64,000 bases of DNA from Lentimicrobiaceae bacterium (GTDB lineage Bacteria > Bacteroidota > Bacteroidia > Bacteroidales > Lentimicrobiaceae), in contig JACJXH010000010.1 in the NCBI GenBank assembly GCA_020636745.1, positions 62,001 to 126,000 on the forward strand, in the 5' to 3' direction. Made by a program: the position numbers and the translations under genes. Of the stretch, positions 24,170 to 32,962 are shown piece after piece (within the stretch, counting starts at the first letter, position 1; each line of letters starts with the position of its first letter). The notes beneath the pieces were generated by a model, which was given only the letters and a program-made list of their open reading frames with translations, was not told the origin of the DNA and made no database searches.

Positions 24170-24934
24170 TTATCTGACAAATACCCATTTTTCATCTGTT
24201 GAAAGCTGTTCCATATATTCATACCCTTCATAATCAAAGAGTTTTATTTGCTCTGGATGGGTAATTTCCTTGTCGATAATAAAACGGGTCATCATACCTC
24301 GGGCACGCTTGCCATTGTAACTTATAAATTTATATGCTCCGTTGCGAAACTCTTTGAAAACAGGCGTAATGATTGTTGATTTTGTTGCTTTAAAATCAAC
24401 AGCCCTGGAATACTCTTCCGACGCAAGATTGATCAATGTATTGCTCCCCGATTCCTTGATGGCTTTTTTTACACTTTTGGAAATGCTGTCGCCCCAGAAC
24501 TGATATAGGTTGGAGAAACCTTTTCCGGCTATGTTAGTGCCCATTTCAAGCCGGTAGGCAAGCATTGTGTCGTTGGGCTTAAGTATGCCGTATAAGCCTG
24601 AAAGTATGCGAATATGATGATTGGCAAAATCAAGCTGCCTGCTGTTTAGCTCCCGGGCTTTTAAACCATCATAAACATCGCCTTTAAAGGCAAATATAGC
24701 CGGGCGGGCTTCTTTTTCACTAAAAGGGTAATGCCAGTTCTGATACCTCAGGGCTGTAAGTTCGGCCAGATTGGAACTGATATTCATCAGCAGAGCTAAT
24801 TCTCCGGGAGTGCTCTTTTTCAGAATATCAACGAGCTTTTGCGCATGTCTGACAAATTCAGGCTCTGATACTTGCATAGCCTGATAAGGAGATGTATAAT
24901 CAAGCGTTTTACTGGGTGACAGAAGAATAAGCAT
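24170..24934 (-). CDS. yaaA: Peroxide stress protein YaaA (DUF328)
   Basis: The 254-residue cytosolic protein has the full YaaA pattern: MLILLSPSKTLDY at the N-terminus, PAIFAFKGDVYDGLKA and HIRILSGLYGILKPND in the middle, MGTNIAGKGFSNLYQFW, LINLASEEYSRAVD, and YNGKRARGMMTRFII near the end. In E. coli YaaA lowers free iron and binds DNA during peroxide stress. Length is normal for the family. It appears monocistronic. Confidence 0.93.
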   Translation of the reverse strand: MLILLSPSKTLDYTSPYQAMQVSEPEFVRHAQKLVDILKKSTPGELALLMNISSNLAELTALRYQNWHYPFSEKEARPAIFAFKGDVYDGLKARELNSRQLDFANHHIRILSGLYGILKPNDTMLAYRLEMGTNIAGKGFSNLYQFWGDSISKSVKKAIKESGSNTLINLASEEYSRAVDFKATKSTIITPVFKEFRNGAYKFISYNGKRARGMMTRFIIDKEITHPEQIKLFDYEGYEYMEQLSTDEKWVFVR

Positions 24935-25078
24935 AATCAGGGTTATTTAGTCGCTGCTGAATGTTAAATGCCTTTTATAAGGATTCATTTTAAGCACTTT
25001 CATTGTTTATAAGATGTAAACAAAGGATGCAAGTGTTTAGTATAGTGCCAGTTGCCAAAACAATACCGTAATGCTAGG

Positions 25079-25702
25079 CTAATAGGTGTTGAATCCGTTG
25101 TTAAAGGTGCTGATTCCCGGCAAACCGAAAGGTGAATAATAATTGTTGCCACCCTGCTGCATTCTTATTTCTGCCCCTATATGCATATTTTCGCCCACTT
25201 TATAGCCAATTCCAAAGCTCATGCCCTGGGCTTCCATTTGCAGCTGTTCGGGGCTTAAACGGGCGTTAAACGCCGGGTTGATGGTTTTATAAGCCGAACC
25301 ACTAAGCGTAAGTTTGTCGTTGACCTGATAGGCCCCCGACGCAAAAACAGTCAGATTGGTCATGTTTCCGGAAACTTTGGCAAAACTGCCTTCGGTGCTT
25401 ATTATTCCCAGATTGGAGTATGTTGCATGAGACACAACCGCCCCGGCTGTAAGTGTCAGCTTTTTATTCACTGGCTGACTGAATGAAGGTGCAATAAATG
25501 TATTGAACAAACTGCCCCCGCCCGGTACTGAAGTGAAAGTAGCTCCTGTTTGCAAATTGAATTTAACAGGAGAAAGGCTTTGCGACATTCCGGGATAAGT
25601 GCTGGGGCTGCTGTAAGGATTGAACCCGAATCCCGGATTTTGCGATTGAACAGCCAGACTGAGTAAAAATAAGGTAATCAGCAGAATATTGCGCAGTTTC
25701 AT
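25079..25702 (-). CDS. Secreted beta-rich protein of unknown function
   Basis: A 207-residue protein with a signal peptide (MKLRNILLITLFLLSLAVQS, then QNPGFGFNPY). A Pro/Ser/Gly-rich N-terminal part (SSPSTYPGMSQSLSP) is followed by alternating strands (KFNLQTGATFTSV, KKLTLTAGAVVSHATYSN, MNLTVFASGAYQVNDKLTLS-like, MSFGIGYKVGENMHIGAEIRMQQ), suggesting a small outer membrane barrel of about eight strands. It ends in a Gly/Phe/Asn-rich tail. No family recognised. Stands alone between yaaA and corA. Confidence 0.55.
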   Translation of the reverse strand: MKLRNILLITLFLLSLAVQSQNPGFGFNPYSSPSTYPGMSQSLSPVKFNLQTGATFTSVPGGGSLFNTFIAPSFSQPVNKKLTLTAGAVVSHATYSNLGIISTEGSFAKVSGNMTNLTVFASGAYQVNDKLTLSGSAYKTINPAFNARLSPEQLQMEAQGMSFGIGYKVGENMHIGAEIRMQQGGNNYYSPFGLPGISTFNNGFNTY

Positions 25703-25829
25703 AGTGCCAGAATTGAATGCATAAAATTAAGCATTATCAGTTTAGTGAAACAAATTTCATTCCAATTCTCTGTTAATAAATGCTAATATTGAAGGCGGTG
25801 TTTTTGATTTAAACTCACACAAAGAATGG

Positions 25830-26915
25830 TTAAAACCACTTTCGTGATTTCATATATAAGAACATGGCTACTGCAATAAAGCACATTCCAAGCATGGCCA
25901 GGGGGTATCCCCACCTGAAGTGAAGTTCAGGCATATATTCAAAGTTCATTCCGTAAACGCCAGCCAGAAAGGTTAGTGGAATGAAAATAGCACCTATTAG
26001 AGTTAGCGTTTTCATTACACTGTTAAGTTTATTTGAAACAGTAGATGAGTAAAGTTCCATTAAGTTGCTGATGGTGTCGCGGAAGCTTTCCAGATTTTGG
26101 ATAATGTTTTGCAAGTGATCGTATAAGTCATTGATATATTTAATCGTTTTTCTATCTATGAGAGTCGTTTCATCGTGTTGCAATTTTCGCAATTCATCTC
26201 TTAACGGATAAACATATTTCCGCAAAAGAATCAATTGTTTTTTCAGGTGCATCAGGTCGAGTGGTGTGATTTTATCTGTGTCGCGGATTAACTCCAGCTC
26301 TGTAGCTTCAATGTGATCTTCTATTTTTTCGAGTATGACGAAATAATTGTCTATGATTTTGTCAATCAATACATAAGCAAGGAAGTCAATTGTTTTATTG
26401 CGGGCTTTGCTCAATCCGTTTAACAATCGTTCACGAACAGGTTCAAAAACATCGCCGGTACGTTCCTGAAATGAGATAAGGTAATTATTTCCCAATATCA
26501 GGCTGATTTGTTCTCCTGAGATAGAGCTTGTTGCCGCATCCCATGTAAGCATTTTCAAACTGATATAAATCACATCGCCATAGTTTTCAATTTTGGGCAT
26601 TGATTCAGTGTTTAGCACATCTTCAAGCAAAAGCGGATGCAGCGTGTGATGATCGCCCAACTGGCTTATAAGGCCTGTATTGGTAAGTCCGTTTACATTT
26701 ATCCAGTTGTTTTTGGTTTTATCAATTTTGTTGATAATGTCTGCTGCATGTGCAGATTCGGTTCTGGCAATTGAGGCTGAATCAAAACAAAACAGATCGA
26801 AGCTGGTTTCCTGTTCAACATTGCCTGTGTAAACCAGGGAGCCCGGTGGCAGGCCGGTTTTTTTGCGATAATTTCGGATGCGTTCCTGTTTTGCCGGGTG
26901 TGAATTATTTTTCAT
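25830..26915 (-). CDS. corA: CorA-family magnesium/cobalt transporter
   Basis: I chose ATG 26915, giving MKNNSHPAKQERIRN; an upstream in-frame ATG at 26936 lies deeper within mscS. The large N-terminal cytoplasmic domain (GQLGDHHTLHPLLLEDVLN, IEDHIEATE, LRKYVYPLRDEL) leads to the stalk helix and two C-terminal membrane helices (LTLIGAIFIPLTFLAGVYGM and YPLAMLGMCFIAVAMFLYM). The GMN signature between them is intact (YGMNFEYMPEL). Length (361) is normal. The start overlaps the end of the mscS gene by 11 bases, so the two ion channels are co-transcribed. Confidence 0.92.
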   Translation of the reverse strand: MKNNSHPAKQERIRNYRKKTGLPPGSLVYTGNVEQETSFDLFCFDSASIARTESAHAADIINKIDKTKNNWINVNGLTNTGLISQLGDHHTLHPLLLEDVLNTESMPKIENYGDVIYISLKMLTWDAATSSISGEQISLILGNNYLISFQERTGDVFEPVRERLLNGLSKARNKTIDFLAYVLIDKIIDNYFVILEKIEDHIEATELELIRDTDKITPLDLMHLKKQLILLRKYVYPLRDELRKLQHDETTLIDRKTIKYINDLYDHLQNIIQNLESFRDTISNLMELYSSTVSNKLNSVMKTLTLIGAIFIPLTFLAGVYGMNFEYMPELHFRWGYPLAMLGMCFIAVAMFLYMKSRKWF

Positions 26916-27792
26916 CGGGCTTGTTTTTGTAAACAATGGTGCGATGTGGATAAGGTATTTCGATGCCGTTCAGGTCAAATTCCTTTTTCAGCGTTTCATA
27001 AACGTCGCATTTCAACACAAACCCTTCGCCTGAATTGGCTGCCCATGCGTAGGCTCTGAGGTTGACAGAGGATTCACCAAATCCCAGCATTCGGATAATA
27101 ACTTTAGGTATGCCGTTTTCAATCTCTTCAGCTGTGCGGTTGTCGCGGCAATTGGCGTGCGCTTCAATCACTTTGCGAAGGATGGAAATGGCCTTATCCT
27201 GATTGCTTTCATAACTGATGCCAATTTCAATAAAGATGCAAACTTTTTCATCTTCAATGGTTGAATTGATAATGGTTTGCCCGCTAATGACGGTATTGGG
27301 AATAATAATCCGCCTGTTTTCGAAGTTATTGATGATGGTGTGCCTGAGCGTGATATCTTCAACCACCCCCTGATGAAGTTCGCCTATTTTAATATTGTCG
27401 CCTACCCTGAAAGGCTTGAAAATAACAATAAATATTCCGCTGATAATATTCGAAAAAGCCTCCTGAGAAGCAAAACCAATAATGGCTGCAAAAATACCAG
27501 CCCCTGCAAAAAGGGTGATGCCAATTGTTCTGAGTTCAGGAATGGTGTAGAAAATAAGTGTGATTGCCAGCATAAAAACCACAAAGCTTACTGCGTTGCG
27601 CAGAAATTTATACCGGGTAGGGTCTACTTTAAGCACATGGCTGGAGCGCTCAAAATAGACTTTCATGAGCTTTTGAAGAACTCTTGAAAGAATAACAGCA
27701 ATGGCCGCTATTACCCCTGCAACAATTAAATATTGAATAAGTCTGTGGTTGATTTCTGCCAGGTTCGAAAAGTCAAAGGAAAGCGTCTGCAT
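26905..27792 (-). CDS. Small-conductance mechanosensitive channel (MscS family)
   Basis: A 295-residue inner membrane protein with three N-terminal helices (YLIVAGVIAAIAVILSRVLQ; AVSFVVFMLAITLIFYT; ITLFAGAGIFAAIIGFAS), the last being the pore helix with the Gly/Ala pattern and the QEAFSNIISGIFI turn. The beta-domain reads FRVGDNIKIGELHQGVVEDI, followed by the alpha/beta C-terminal domain ending IEIPYPHRT. It releases solutes on hypo-osmotic shock. Promoter box 27807-27814 lies close upstream. Confidence 0.92.
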   Translation of the reverse strand: MQTLSFDFSNLAEINHRLIQYLIVAGVIAAIAVILSRVLQKLMKVYFERSSHVLKVDPTRYKFLRNAVSFVVFMLAITLIFYTIPELRTIGITLFAGAGIFAAIIGFASQEAFSNIISGIFIVIFKPFRVGDNIKIGELHQGVVEDITLRHTIINNFENRRIIIPNTVISGQTIINSTIEDEKVCIFIEIGISYESNQDKAISILRKVIEAHANCRDNRTAEEIENGIPKVIIRMLGFGESSVNLRAYAWAANSGEGFVLKCDVYETLKKEFDLNGIEIPYPHRTIVYKNKPDEK

Positions 27793-27806
27793 TGATTTTT
27801 TTTATA

Positions 27807-27814
27807 CAAAGGTA
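27807..27814 (-). promoter_or_regulatory. -7 promoter box of mscS-corA
   Basis: TACCTTTG on the minus strand fits TAnnTTTG. It ends 14 bases before the mscS start, which would leave a leader of only about 8 bases. Confidence 0.5.
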
Positions 27815-27900
27815 AGAATTTGAATCGTGACTAGCCGAAAGGCTCATGAATTGTAAGGCTAACTGTCATGACAAGCTGAAGTTTGTCTGTTATGAGGGGC

Positions 27901-27934
27901 AAAAAAATACCCTGCCGTAACCACCGACAGGGTA
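27901..27934 (-). terminator. Orphan Rho-independent terminator
   Basis: On the minus strand TACCCTG, a 13-base loop, CAGGGTA and seven T form a canonical terminator. No minus-strand protein gene ends nearby: the next one upstream is the ABC-F gene start, nearly 1 kb away and pointing the same way but ending at 28858. It may terminate a small RNA. Confidence 0.7.
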
Positions 27935-28397
27935 AATTTACTCACACACACACTAACTTATAATCAGGAGAAACGAGGGTCTTTAGTTGTTAATAGAAAA
28001 TTTTTAATATTGTAATTCAGTTTCTTAAGCTTTTTTTTATCGGTTTTTACTACGCCTGATTCTTCAAATGAAAAGTTAAAACCAAATCAGCTGTTTGCCT
28101 GGCTGAGTGCAAATATCTAAAGTGATTTTAAACAGAATATAAAGCCTGTGTTATCTGTAGGTTAAGAAAGTGAGGGTGTAAGTTGTTTATCGGGGATAAA
28201 TAATTGTCATTTGCCAGACAATTTCAGGTTTTTAGGCAATGAGTCAGGTTTAAGTTTTTCATCAGTGGTATTAGTCATAGGAATTTATTCAATATTTACG
28301 CATAAATCAGGCGAATTAACAATTATTGGCAATTAATATTTTTATAATTCCAAATTATTGATTTATAATGCTTACCTTGCCACCTAAACTGAGAAAT
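27935..28397. other. Intergenic region, possible small RNA gene on the minus strand
   Basis: About 460 A/T-rich bases without credible ORFs. The part next to the orphan terminator contains an ACACACAC run (27943-27952) and the segment CAGGAGAAACGAGGGTC. No tmRNA, 6S or SRP signature that I can recognise. A transcript ending at 27901 would be read leftwards from here. Confidence 0.35.
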
Positions 28398-28595
28398 ATG
28401 AAGAAAAACAAGCCGGTTTCAAGTCTCAACAATAGAGTTATGCATTCAATTTCTGCAGAAATGTCAGCAAGCTGTGGTTCCATCAAAGGGAAATTTCCCG
28501 TTGTGATTGATGGAGGCCGGACAACTATTTATATTTCTGATAAAAGCCGCGAGGCTGAAATTATTGAAAGATATAGTATCCGGAAAGGACGTTAA
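28398..28595 (+). CDS. Small protein of unknown function (65 residues)
   Basis: ATG 28398 (a longer frame begins at 28368) gives MKKNKPVSSLNNRVMHSISA and then a regular C-terminal half: GSIKGKFPVVIDGGRTTIYIS, DKSREAEIIERYSIRKGR. The second part alternates hydrophobic and polar residues like a beta-hairpin followed by a helix. It lies alone between two minus-strand genes, in a stretch that would otherwise be empty. Coding nature is plausible because of the Lys-rich start and even codon use, but no family is recognised. Confidence 0.4.
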   Translation: MKKNKPVSSLNNRVMHSISAEMSASCGSIKGKFPVVIDGGRTTIYISDKSREAEIIERYSIRKGR

Positions 28596-28857
28596 TATTC
28601 CATATCTTAAATTCCGCTGCATCCTTCCAGTGTAAATGAATTCTGTGGAACAAATTCTTTCATTTATTGCAACGCCTGAATAACGGTGAGGGGGCAATAT
28701 TGTCCCCGATGTGCAAAAGGAGAGTGTATCAGATATCCAGATGAAACTTTTTTGATTCAGGTGACGTAAAAAAGTTGTCGCATTGAATATGCCCTGTTTC
28801 GACCTGACTTTGAGCTTACGGGCGAAAGACCAGTATGTTAAACCGGAAAGAAAAACC

Positions 28858-30471
28858 TTAGAGGTAAAGGCTGTTTCTCTGCTCTTTTAATCGTTCATCA
28901 CTGATATAATCGTCGTAATCCATCAGCTTGTCAATCATTCCTTTGGGTCCTATTTCAATGATTCTGTTGCAAACGGTTTGGATAAACTCATGGTCGTGTG
29001 ATGACATAAGGATGTTGCCTTTGAATTTAATGAGGGTGTTATTAAAGGCCTGAATTGATTCCAAATCAAGATGGTTGGTAGGGGTGTCGAGCAGCATTAC
29101 ATTGGCATTGCGGGTCATCATACGGGCAATCATGCAGCGCACTTTTTCTCCACCGGAAAGAACATTGGCTTTTTTATAAATTTCATCGCCTGAAAAAAGC
29201 ATTTTACCTAAAAATCCCCTGAGGTAAAGCTCGGTGGTGTCGTTCGAAAATTGTGCGAGCCAATCAGTGATACTGATATCAGTTTTAAACAAATCTTCAT
29301 ATTCTAATGGAAGATAAGCCTTCAGGATAGTTTGTCCCCATTCAAAACTGCCGGTGTCTGCCTGCTCGTGACCTTTCAGAATTTCGAAAAGCATGGTCAT
29401 AGCTCTGGTATCGCGCGACAGGAATACAATCTTATCATCTTTCATCACTGTAAAGTTGATGTCGCTGAACAGCTTGACTCCATTGAGACTTTTACTGAGG
29501 TTTTTAACTTCAAGGATGTTGTTTCCGGGTTCACGCTCAGGGGTGAAAATAATGCCCGGATATTTGCGGGTAGATGGTTTGATTTCTTCAATATTCAGCT
29601 TCTCAATCATTTTTTTACGACTGGTAGTCTGTTTCGATTTGGAAGCATTGGCACTAAAGCGGGCAATAAACTCCTGCAATTCCTTTTTTCGCTCCTCAGC
29701 CTTTTTGTTTTGTGTTTGCAGCTGTCTGAGTGCCAGCTGACTTGACTCGTACCAGAAAGTGTAATTGCCCGGGAAAAGCTGTATTTTATTATAATCAATG
29801 TCAACAATATGCGTACATATTGAATCTAAAAAGTGTCGGTCGTGTGAAACAACAAGCACTGTATTGTCAAAATTTGAGAGATAGTTTTCGAGCCAGTTCA
29901 CGGTTTCAAGGTCGAGGTCGTTGGTTGGCTCGTCCAGTAAGAGGTTGTCTGGTTTGCCAAATAGTGCCTGTGCAAGCAAGACTTTAACTTTTACTTTACC
30001 ATCCAGTTCACTCATAAGTTTTCCATGCAGATGTTCAGCTATGCCCAGTCCGCTAAGTAAACTTGCAGCATCGCTTTCGGCATTCCAGCCATCCATTTCA
30101 GCAAAAACTTCTTCCAGCTCAGCCGCTCTGATGCCATCACTTTCCGAAAAATCTGCTTTTGCATAAATAACATCCTTTTCGTGCATCACCGACCATAGTT
30201 TGGTGTGCCCCATTAACACTGTGTTGAGTACAGTATGTTCATCAAATTCAGAGTGATTCTGTTTGAGCACCGATAAACGTTCACCCGGGACCATGCTTAC
30301 ATTGCCTTTGGTATATTCCATTTCGCCCGACAGCATTTTAAGAAAAGTAGATTTTCCTGCGCCATTAGCCCCAATTATACCATAGCAATTGCCTGGTGTA
30401 AATTTTAAATTTACATCCTGAAACAATATCCTCTTGCCAAACTGAATACCCAGATCCGAAACTGTAATCAT
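28858..30471 (-). CDS. ABC-F family ATPase (YbiT-like), one ATP site degenerate
   Basis: A 537-residue soluble protein with two ABC domains and no membrane helices; ABC-F proteins act on ribosomes. Domain 1 has Walker A GANGAGKST (~35-45), signature region replaced by SELDGKVKVKVLLAQALFG, and Walker B NLLLDEPTNDLD with the catalytic Glu. Domain 2 lacks a Walker A lysine (FLSRDTRAMTMLFEIL), has an intact LSGGEKVRC signature, and its Walker B is MLLDTPTNHLD with Thr in place of Glu (codon ACC). The two ATP sites are composite, so one site is complete and the other has lost all three catalytic elements. The linker at ~245-300 is Lys/Gln-rich (QTQNKKAEERKKELQEF). A YbiT-type assignment rests on overall layout. 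Confidence 0.88.
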   Translation of the reverse strand: MITVSDLGIQFGKRILFQDVNLKFTPGNCYGIIGANGAGKSTFLKMLSGEMEYTKGNVSMVPGERLSVLKQNHSEFDEHTVLNTVLMGHTKLWSVMHEKDVIYAKADFSESDGIRAAELEEVFAEMDGWNAESDAASLLSGLGIAEHLHGKLMSELDGKVKVKVLLAQALFGKPDNLLLDEPTNDLDLETVNWLENYLSNFDNTVLVVSHDRHFLDSICTHIVDIDYNKIQLFPGNYTFWYESSQLALRQLQTQNKKAEERKKELQEFIARFSANASKSKQTTSRKKMIEKLNIEEIKPSTRKYPGIIFTPEREPGNNILEVKNLSKSLNGVKLFSDINFTVMKDDKIVFLSRDTRAMTMLFEILKGHEQADTGSFEWGQTILKAYLPLEYEDLFKTDISITDWLAQFSNDTTELYLRGFLGKMLFSGDEIYKKANVLSGGEKVRCMIARMMTRNANVMLLDTPTNHLDLESIQAFNNTLIKFKGNILMSSHDHEFIQTVCNRIIEIGPKGMIDKLMDYDDYISDERLKEQRNSLYL

Positions 30472-30521
30472 TTAATTTTGTGTTTGTTGTATTAAAAAAT
30501 ATCTCTTCATTAAAAGGGCTG

Positions 30522-30529
30522 CAAAGGTA
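30522..30529 (-). promoter_or_regulatory. -7 promoter box of the ABC-F gene
   Basis: TACCTTTG on the minus strand, 51 bases before the start codon, matches TAnnTTTG. Confidence 0.45.
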
Positions 30530-30735
30530 GAACTAATAATTGGATTTTTATGGCATGAATTACAGTGTTGTTGAATGATTCTTCAGTGTGAAGGCTGAAG
30601 ATTTGTTTTAAATTCCGGATTTGGTTGCTCATGTTTTTCATTTTATGAGGTTCCGGGACGATTTTTAGTTTTTCACAGGTTAGGCCTAAATGAATTTATT
30701 TTCATGTTCTTATATAAAGGTATAATGTAGTTTCT

Positions 30736-30743
30736 TAGTTTTG
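30736..30743 (+). promoter_or_regulatory. -7 promoter box directly before the TiaS-like gene
   Basis: TAGTTTTG matches TAnnTTTG and ends only 8 bases before the ATG at 30752, which would give an almost leaderless mRNA. Confidence 0.5.
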
Positions 30744-30751
30744 CCGGCAAT

Positions 30752-31489
30752 ATGCGCTACCTGATTGGAATAGATGATACAGATAACCTTGAGAGCAGGG
30801 GTACCGGCCATCGGGCACGAATGCTGGGGCTGCAACTCGATGAGAATGGGATATGCCGGTTGCACAGCATTACCCGTCATCAGTTGTTTGTAAGCCCGCT
30901 GATTCCTTATACTTCACACAACAGCTCGGCTTGCCTGATGGTGTCGGATGTCGGAAATAAACAACAACTGATTGATTATTGCCGCCGCTTTCTGTTGAGC
31001 GAAAGTGCTGAAGGCTCTGATGCCGGCCTTTGTATTGCTGCTTATGATTTGATTCATGATGACATTGTAAACTGGGGCAATCAGGCTAAAACCGTTGTAC
31101 TCAAAATGGAGGATGCCATTGAAATTGCGCAGAAAAATGATGTTTATCTTGAAGGATTGACCGGTACCCGGTGTGGAATAATTGGATCTCTGGCAGCTGT
31201 TGGCTTGCGCAAGGAGGGCAACGACGGACGATTGCTTTGGATGCGTCATCTTCGCGAAACGCAGGGCATATTTACGATTGACCAAATTTTAGCTTTGATC
31301 AAGATTGAATCGGTGGTTGACATGGAAGGATTTCCTGTACCTCCCAATGCTATTGTCACGTTGAGCGATTGGTCAAGGCCCGTTATGATGAATAATAAAA
31401 TAACTCTCATTTTACAAAAATACAGTTCCAATGAAGAAACCTATTACACCTGTGCTTCAAAAGAGTATATCAAGCATATTTCCGGATAA
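30752..31489 (+). CDS. TiaS-like (DUF1743) protein lacking the tRNA-binding C-terminus
   Basis: The 245-residue protein opens with GIDDTDNLESRGTGHRAR, the nucleotide-binding signature of TiaS, the archaeal enzyme that attaches agmatine to tRNA-Ile2. The second conserved block (LEGLTGTRCGIIGSLAAVGLRK) is the ferredoxin-like domain motif. Archaeal TiaS continues with an OB-fold and a zinc ribbon that bind the tRNA; here the protein ends after ~245 residues with neither. Bacteria normally use TilS and lysidine for the same tRNA, so a different substrate is likely. It overlaps the next gene by 59 bases and starts a four-gene unit with a membrane protein, a lipoprotein and a TonB receptor. Function unknown. 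Confidence 0.75.
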   Translation: MRYLIGIDDTDNLESRGTGHRARMLGLQLDENGICRLHSITRHQLFVSPLIPYTSHNSSACLMVSDVGNKQQLIDYCRRFLLSESAEGSDAGLCIAAYDLIHDDIVNWGNQAKTVVLKMEDAIEIAQKNDVYLEGLTGTRCGIIGSLAAVGLRKEGNDGRLLWMRHLRETQGIFTIDQILALIKIESVVDMEGFPVPPNAIVTLSDWSRPVMMNNKITLILQKYSSNEETYYTCASKEYIKHISG

Positions 31490-32000
31490 ACGCGTTCAGA
31501 CACTTGCCGGGATCTTCGTGCTGTTTTTGGTTGGAATGATGGCCATGCTGCTTCATGCAAAGCTGCGTGTGCCTTTGCACCTTCCTGGTAAGCAGGGCCT
31601 TTTGTTTATGTTTTTGATTGTAAGTTCATCCCTGATGTCAGGTTTCAGGTTTTCAACTCTTATTGCTACAACCGGTTCTGCTGCTTTGCTTTTAACAGGT
31701 TTTGGAGGGTTCAGCGATCCATTTATGCCGGTTTATTATGTTGTGCTGGGCGTGATGATGGATTTATTGCTTGACTCTTCCTCTTTATCATCCGGAAAAG
31801 CCTGGTTTATTGGTTTGGCCGGATCCTTGAGCTTTTCGGTAATTCCCCTAAGCAGGGCTTTGATAGCTTTTTTAACCGGACTACCATTCCCTTCATTGTT
31901 GAACGGGGTGGCATATCCCTGGTTAACACATCTGCTTTTTGGCTTTTTGGGAAGTTATTTGGCTGCCCTCGCTGTTAAATCAGCTGTGCCGGAAAAGTAA
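31431..32000 (+). CDS. Six-helix membrane protein resembling ECF transporter S-components
   Basis: The 189-residue protein has about six hydrophobic helices (LAGIFVLFLVGMMAMLLHAK; GLLFMFLIVSSSLMSGF; STLIATTGSAALLLTGFGG; FMPVYYVVLGVMMDLLLD; WFIGLAGSLSFSVIPLSRAL; WLTHLLFGFLGSYLAALAV) with a PLHLPGKQG loop after the first. Size and layout are like substrate-binding S-components of energy-coupling factor transporters, such as BioY, but I see no family-specific motif and no EcfA/T genes nearby. The start codon lies 59 bases inside the TiaS-like gene, so translation is probably coupled. Confidence 0.55.
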   Translation: MKKPITPVLQKSISSIFPDKRVQTLAGIFVLFLVGMMAMLLHAKLRVPLHLPGKQGLLFMFLIVSSSLMSGFRFSTLIATTGSAALLLTGFGGFSDPFMPVYYVVLGVMMDLLLDSSSLSSGKAWFIGLAGSLSFSVIPLSRALIAFLTGLPFPSLLNGVAYPWLTHLLFGFLGSYLAALAVKSAVPEK

Positions 32001-32068
32001 GAGGTATTCCGTAAAACATTTATTAACTGCTTTACCAGAGTTTGATTCCGTTTTTTAAACTATTCGAA

Positions 32069-32962
32069 ATGAAAAAATATTCATATCGCTGTTTCAGATG
32101 TGCTGTTGGCTTTATTGTATCAGTTGTTGTTTTAACACTGGCAGTTGCCTGTAGTGATGAGTCTGCAACCGACAATGTTCCGGTTATTCAGTTGATTCCT
32201 GATAACGGATCGCTGATATCTGATACTACTTTGCCTCCCGGTGGCTCTGTACCTGTAACTATCCGTGCATTGGGAGGCGGAAGTAATATTACTTATTTCG
32301 GTATTCGCATGTTTGACGGAACAACACATTACGTGCTTGATTCAGGGATGAATGCAGCCAGCCTTAATTTTAACCAGATACTTTATAAAGGCAATAGCCC
32401 TGTTGAGGAATGGACATTCGTGATGATGAATCATGACCGTCAAAAGGCTTCAGTTACCCTGACAATTGGCAAAAAAAATGTGACCGGCTGGGGCGCCATT
32501 TCCACATTGGATCATCTGGAATTGGGGGCTCAGTCAAATATGACTGCTGGTGGTTTTCTTTCGATGCCAGCAGGCGAGGTGTACAATTATGCTCAGGCAG
32601 CTGCAAATCAGCCCGGCATTGATATGATTTATTATTACGGTGAATATGAGGCAACATTATCGTCGCCCGGCGAGAGTGATGCACCGGCCTACTTTCCTGA
32701 TCTGGCTTCATGGTCTACGAAAAATGAAACCCGATATGATACAACTTCCCTGAGTGAACAGGATTTTTACCGGGCATTTAACGATAGTTTGCTGATTGTT
32801 TCCTACGAACCTGTCAATGGAAAACGCAAGGCTAAAAATCTTACAGCGGGTATGGTTGTCGCTTTTAGAACCCAATCAGGAAAAATTGGCCTGGCGTTTA
32901 TTAAAAATGTAATACCAGGTGCCGAAGGGAAACTTGAATGCGCGGTTAAAATTCAGAAATAG
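32069..32962 (+). CDS. Lipoprotein of unknown function, partner of a TonB receptor
   Basis: ATG 32069 (not 32042) gives MKKYSYRCFRCAVGFIVSVV with a lipobox at LAVACSDE, so the protein is a lipoprotein. Residues ~30-120 look like an Ig-like beta-sandwich (VPVTIRALGGGSNITYFGIR; EEWTFVMMNHDRQKASVTLT). The second part contains GGFLSMPAGEVYNYAQA, FPDLASWSTKNET and a closing VVAFRTQSGKIGLAFIKNV. That last strand is typical of Bacteroidota surface lipoproteins. The stop overlaps the GTG start of the TonB receptor by one base, so it probably forms the surface-exposed partner of that receptor. It is not SusD-like. Confidence 0.6.
   Translation: MKKYSYRCFRCAVGFIVSVVVLTLAVACSDESATDNVPVIQLIPDNGSLISDTTLPPGGSVPVTIRALGGGSNITYFGIRMFDGTTHYVLDSGMNAASLNFNQILYKGNSPVEEWTFVMMNHDRQKASVTLTIGKKNVTGWGAISTLDHLELGAQSNMTAGGFLSMPAGEVYNYAQAAANQPGIDMIYYYGEYEATLSSPGESDAPAYFPDLASWSTKNETRYDTTSLSEQDFYRAFNDSLLIVSYEPVNGKRKAKNLTAGMVVAFRTQSGKIGLAFIKNVIPGAEGKLECAVKIQK

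Noticed and set aside
28680..28720. GGGGCAATATTG-TCCCC hairpin near 28690 as a terminator
   Set aside because: No T run follows on either strand and the stem is interrupted.
29332..29745. A 137-codon plus-strand frame inside the ABC-F gene
   Set aside because: It lies wholly within a well-supported minus-strand gene, with Cys/Phe-rich composition typical of a shadow frame.
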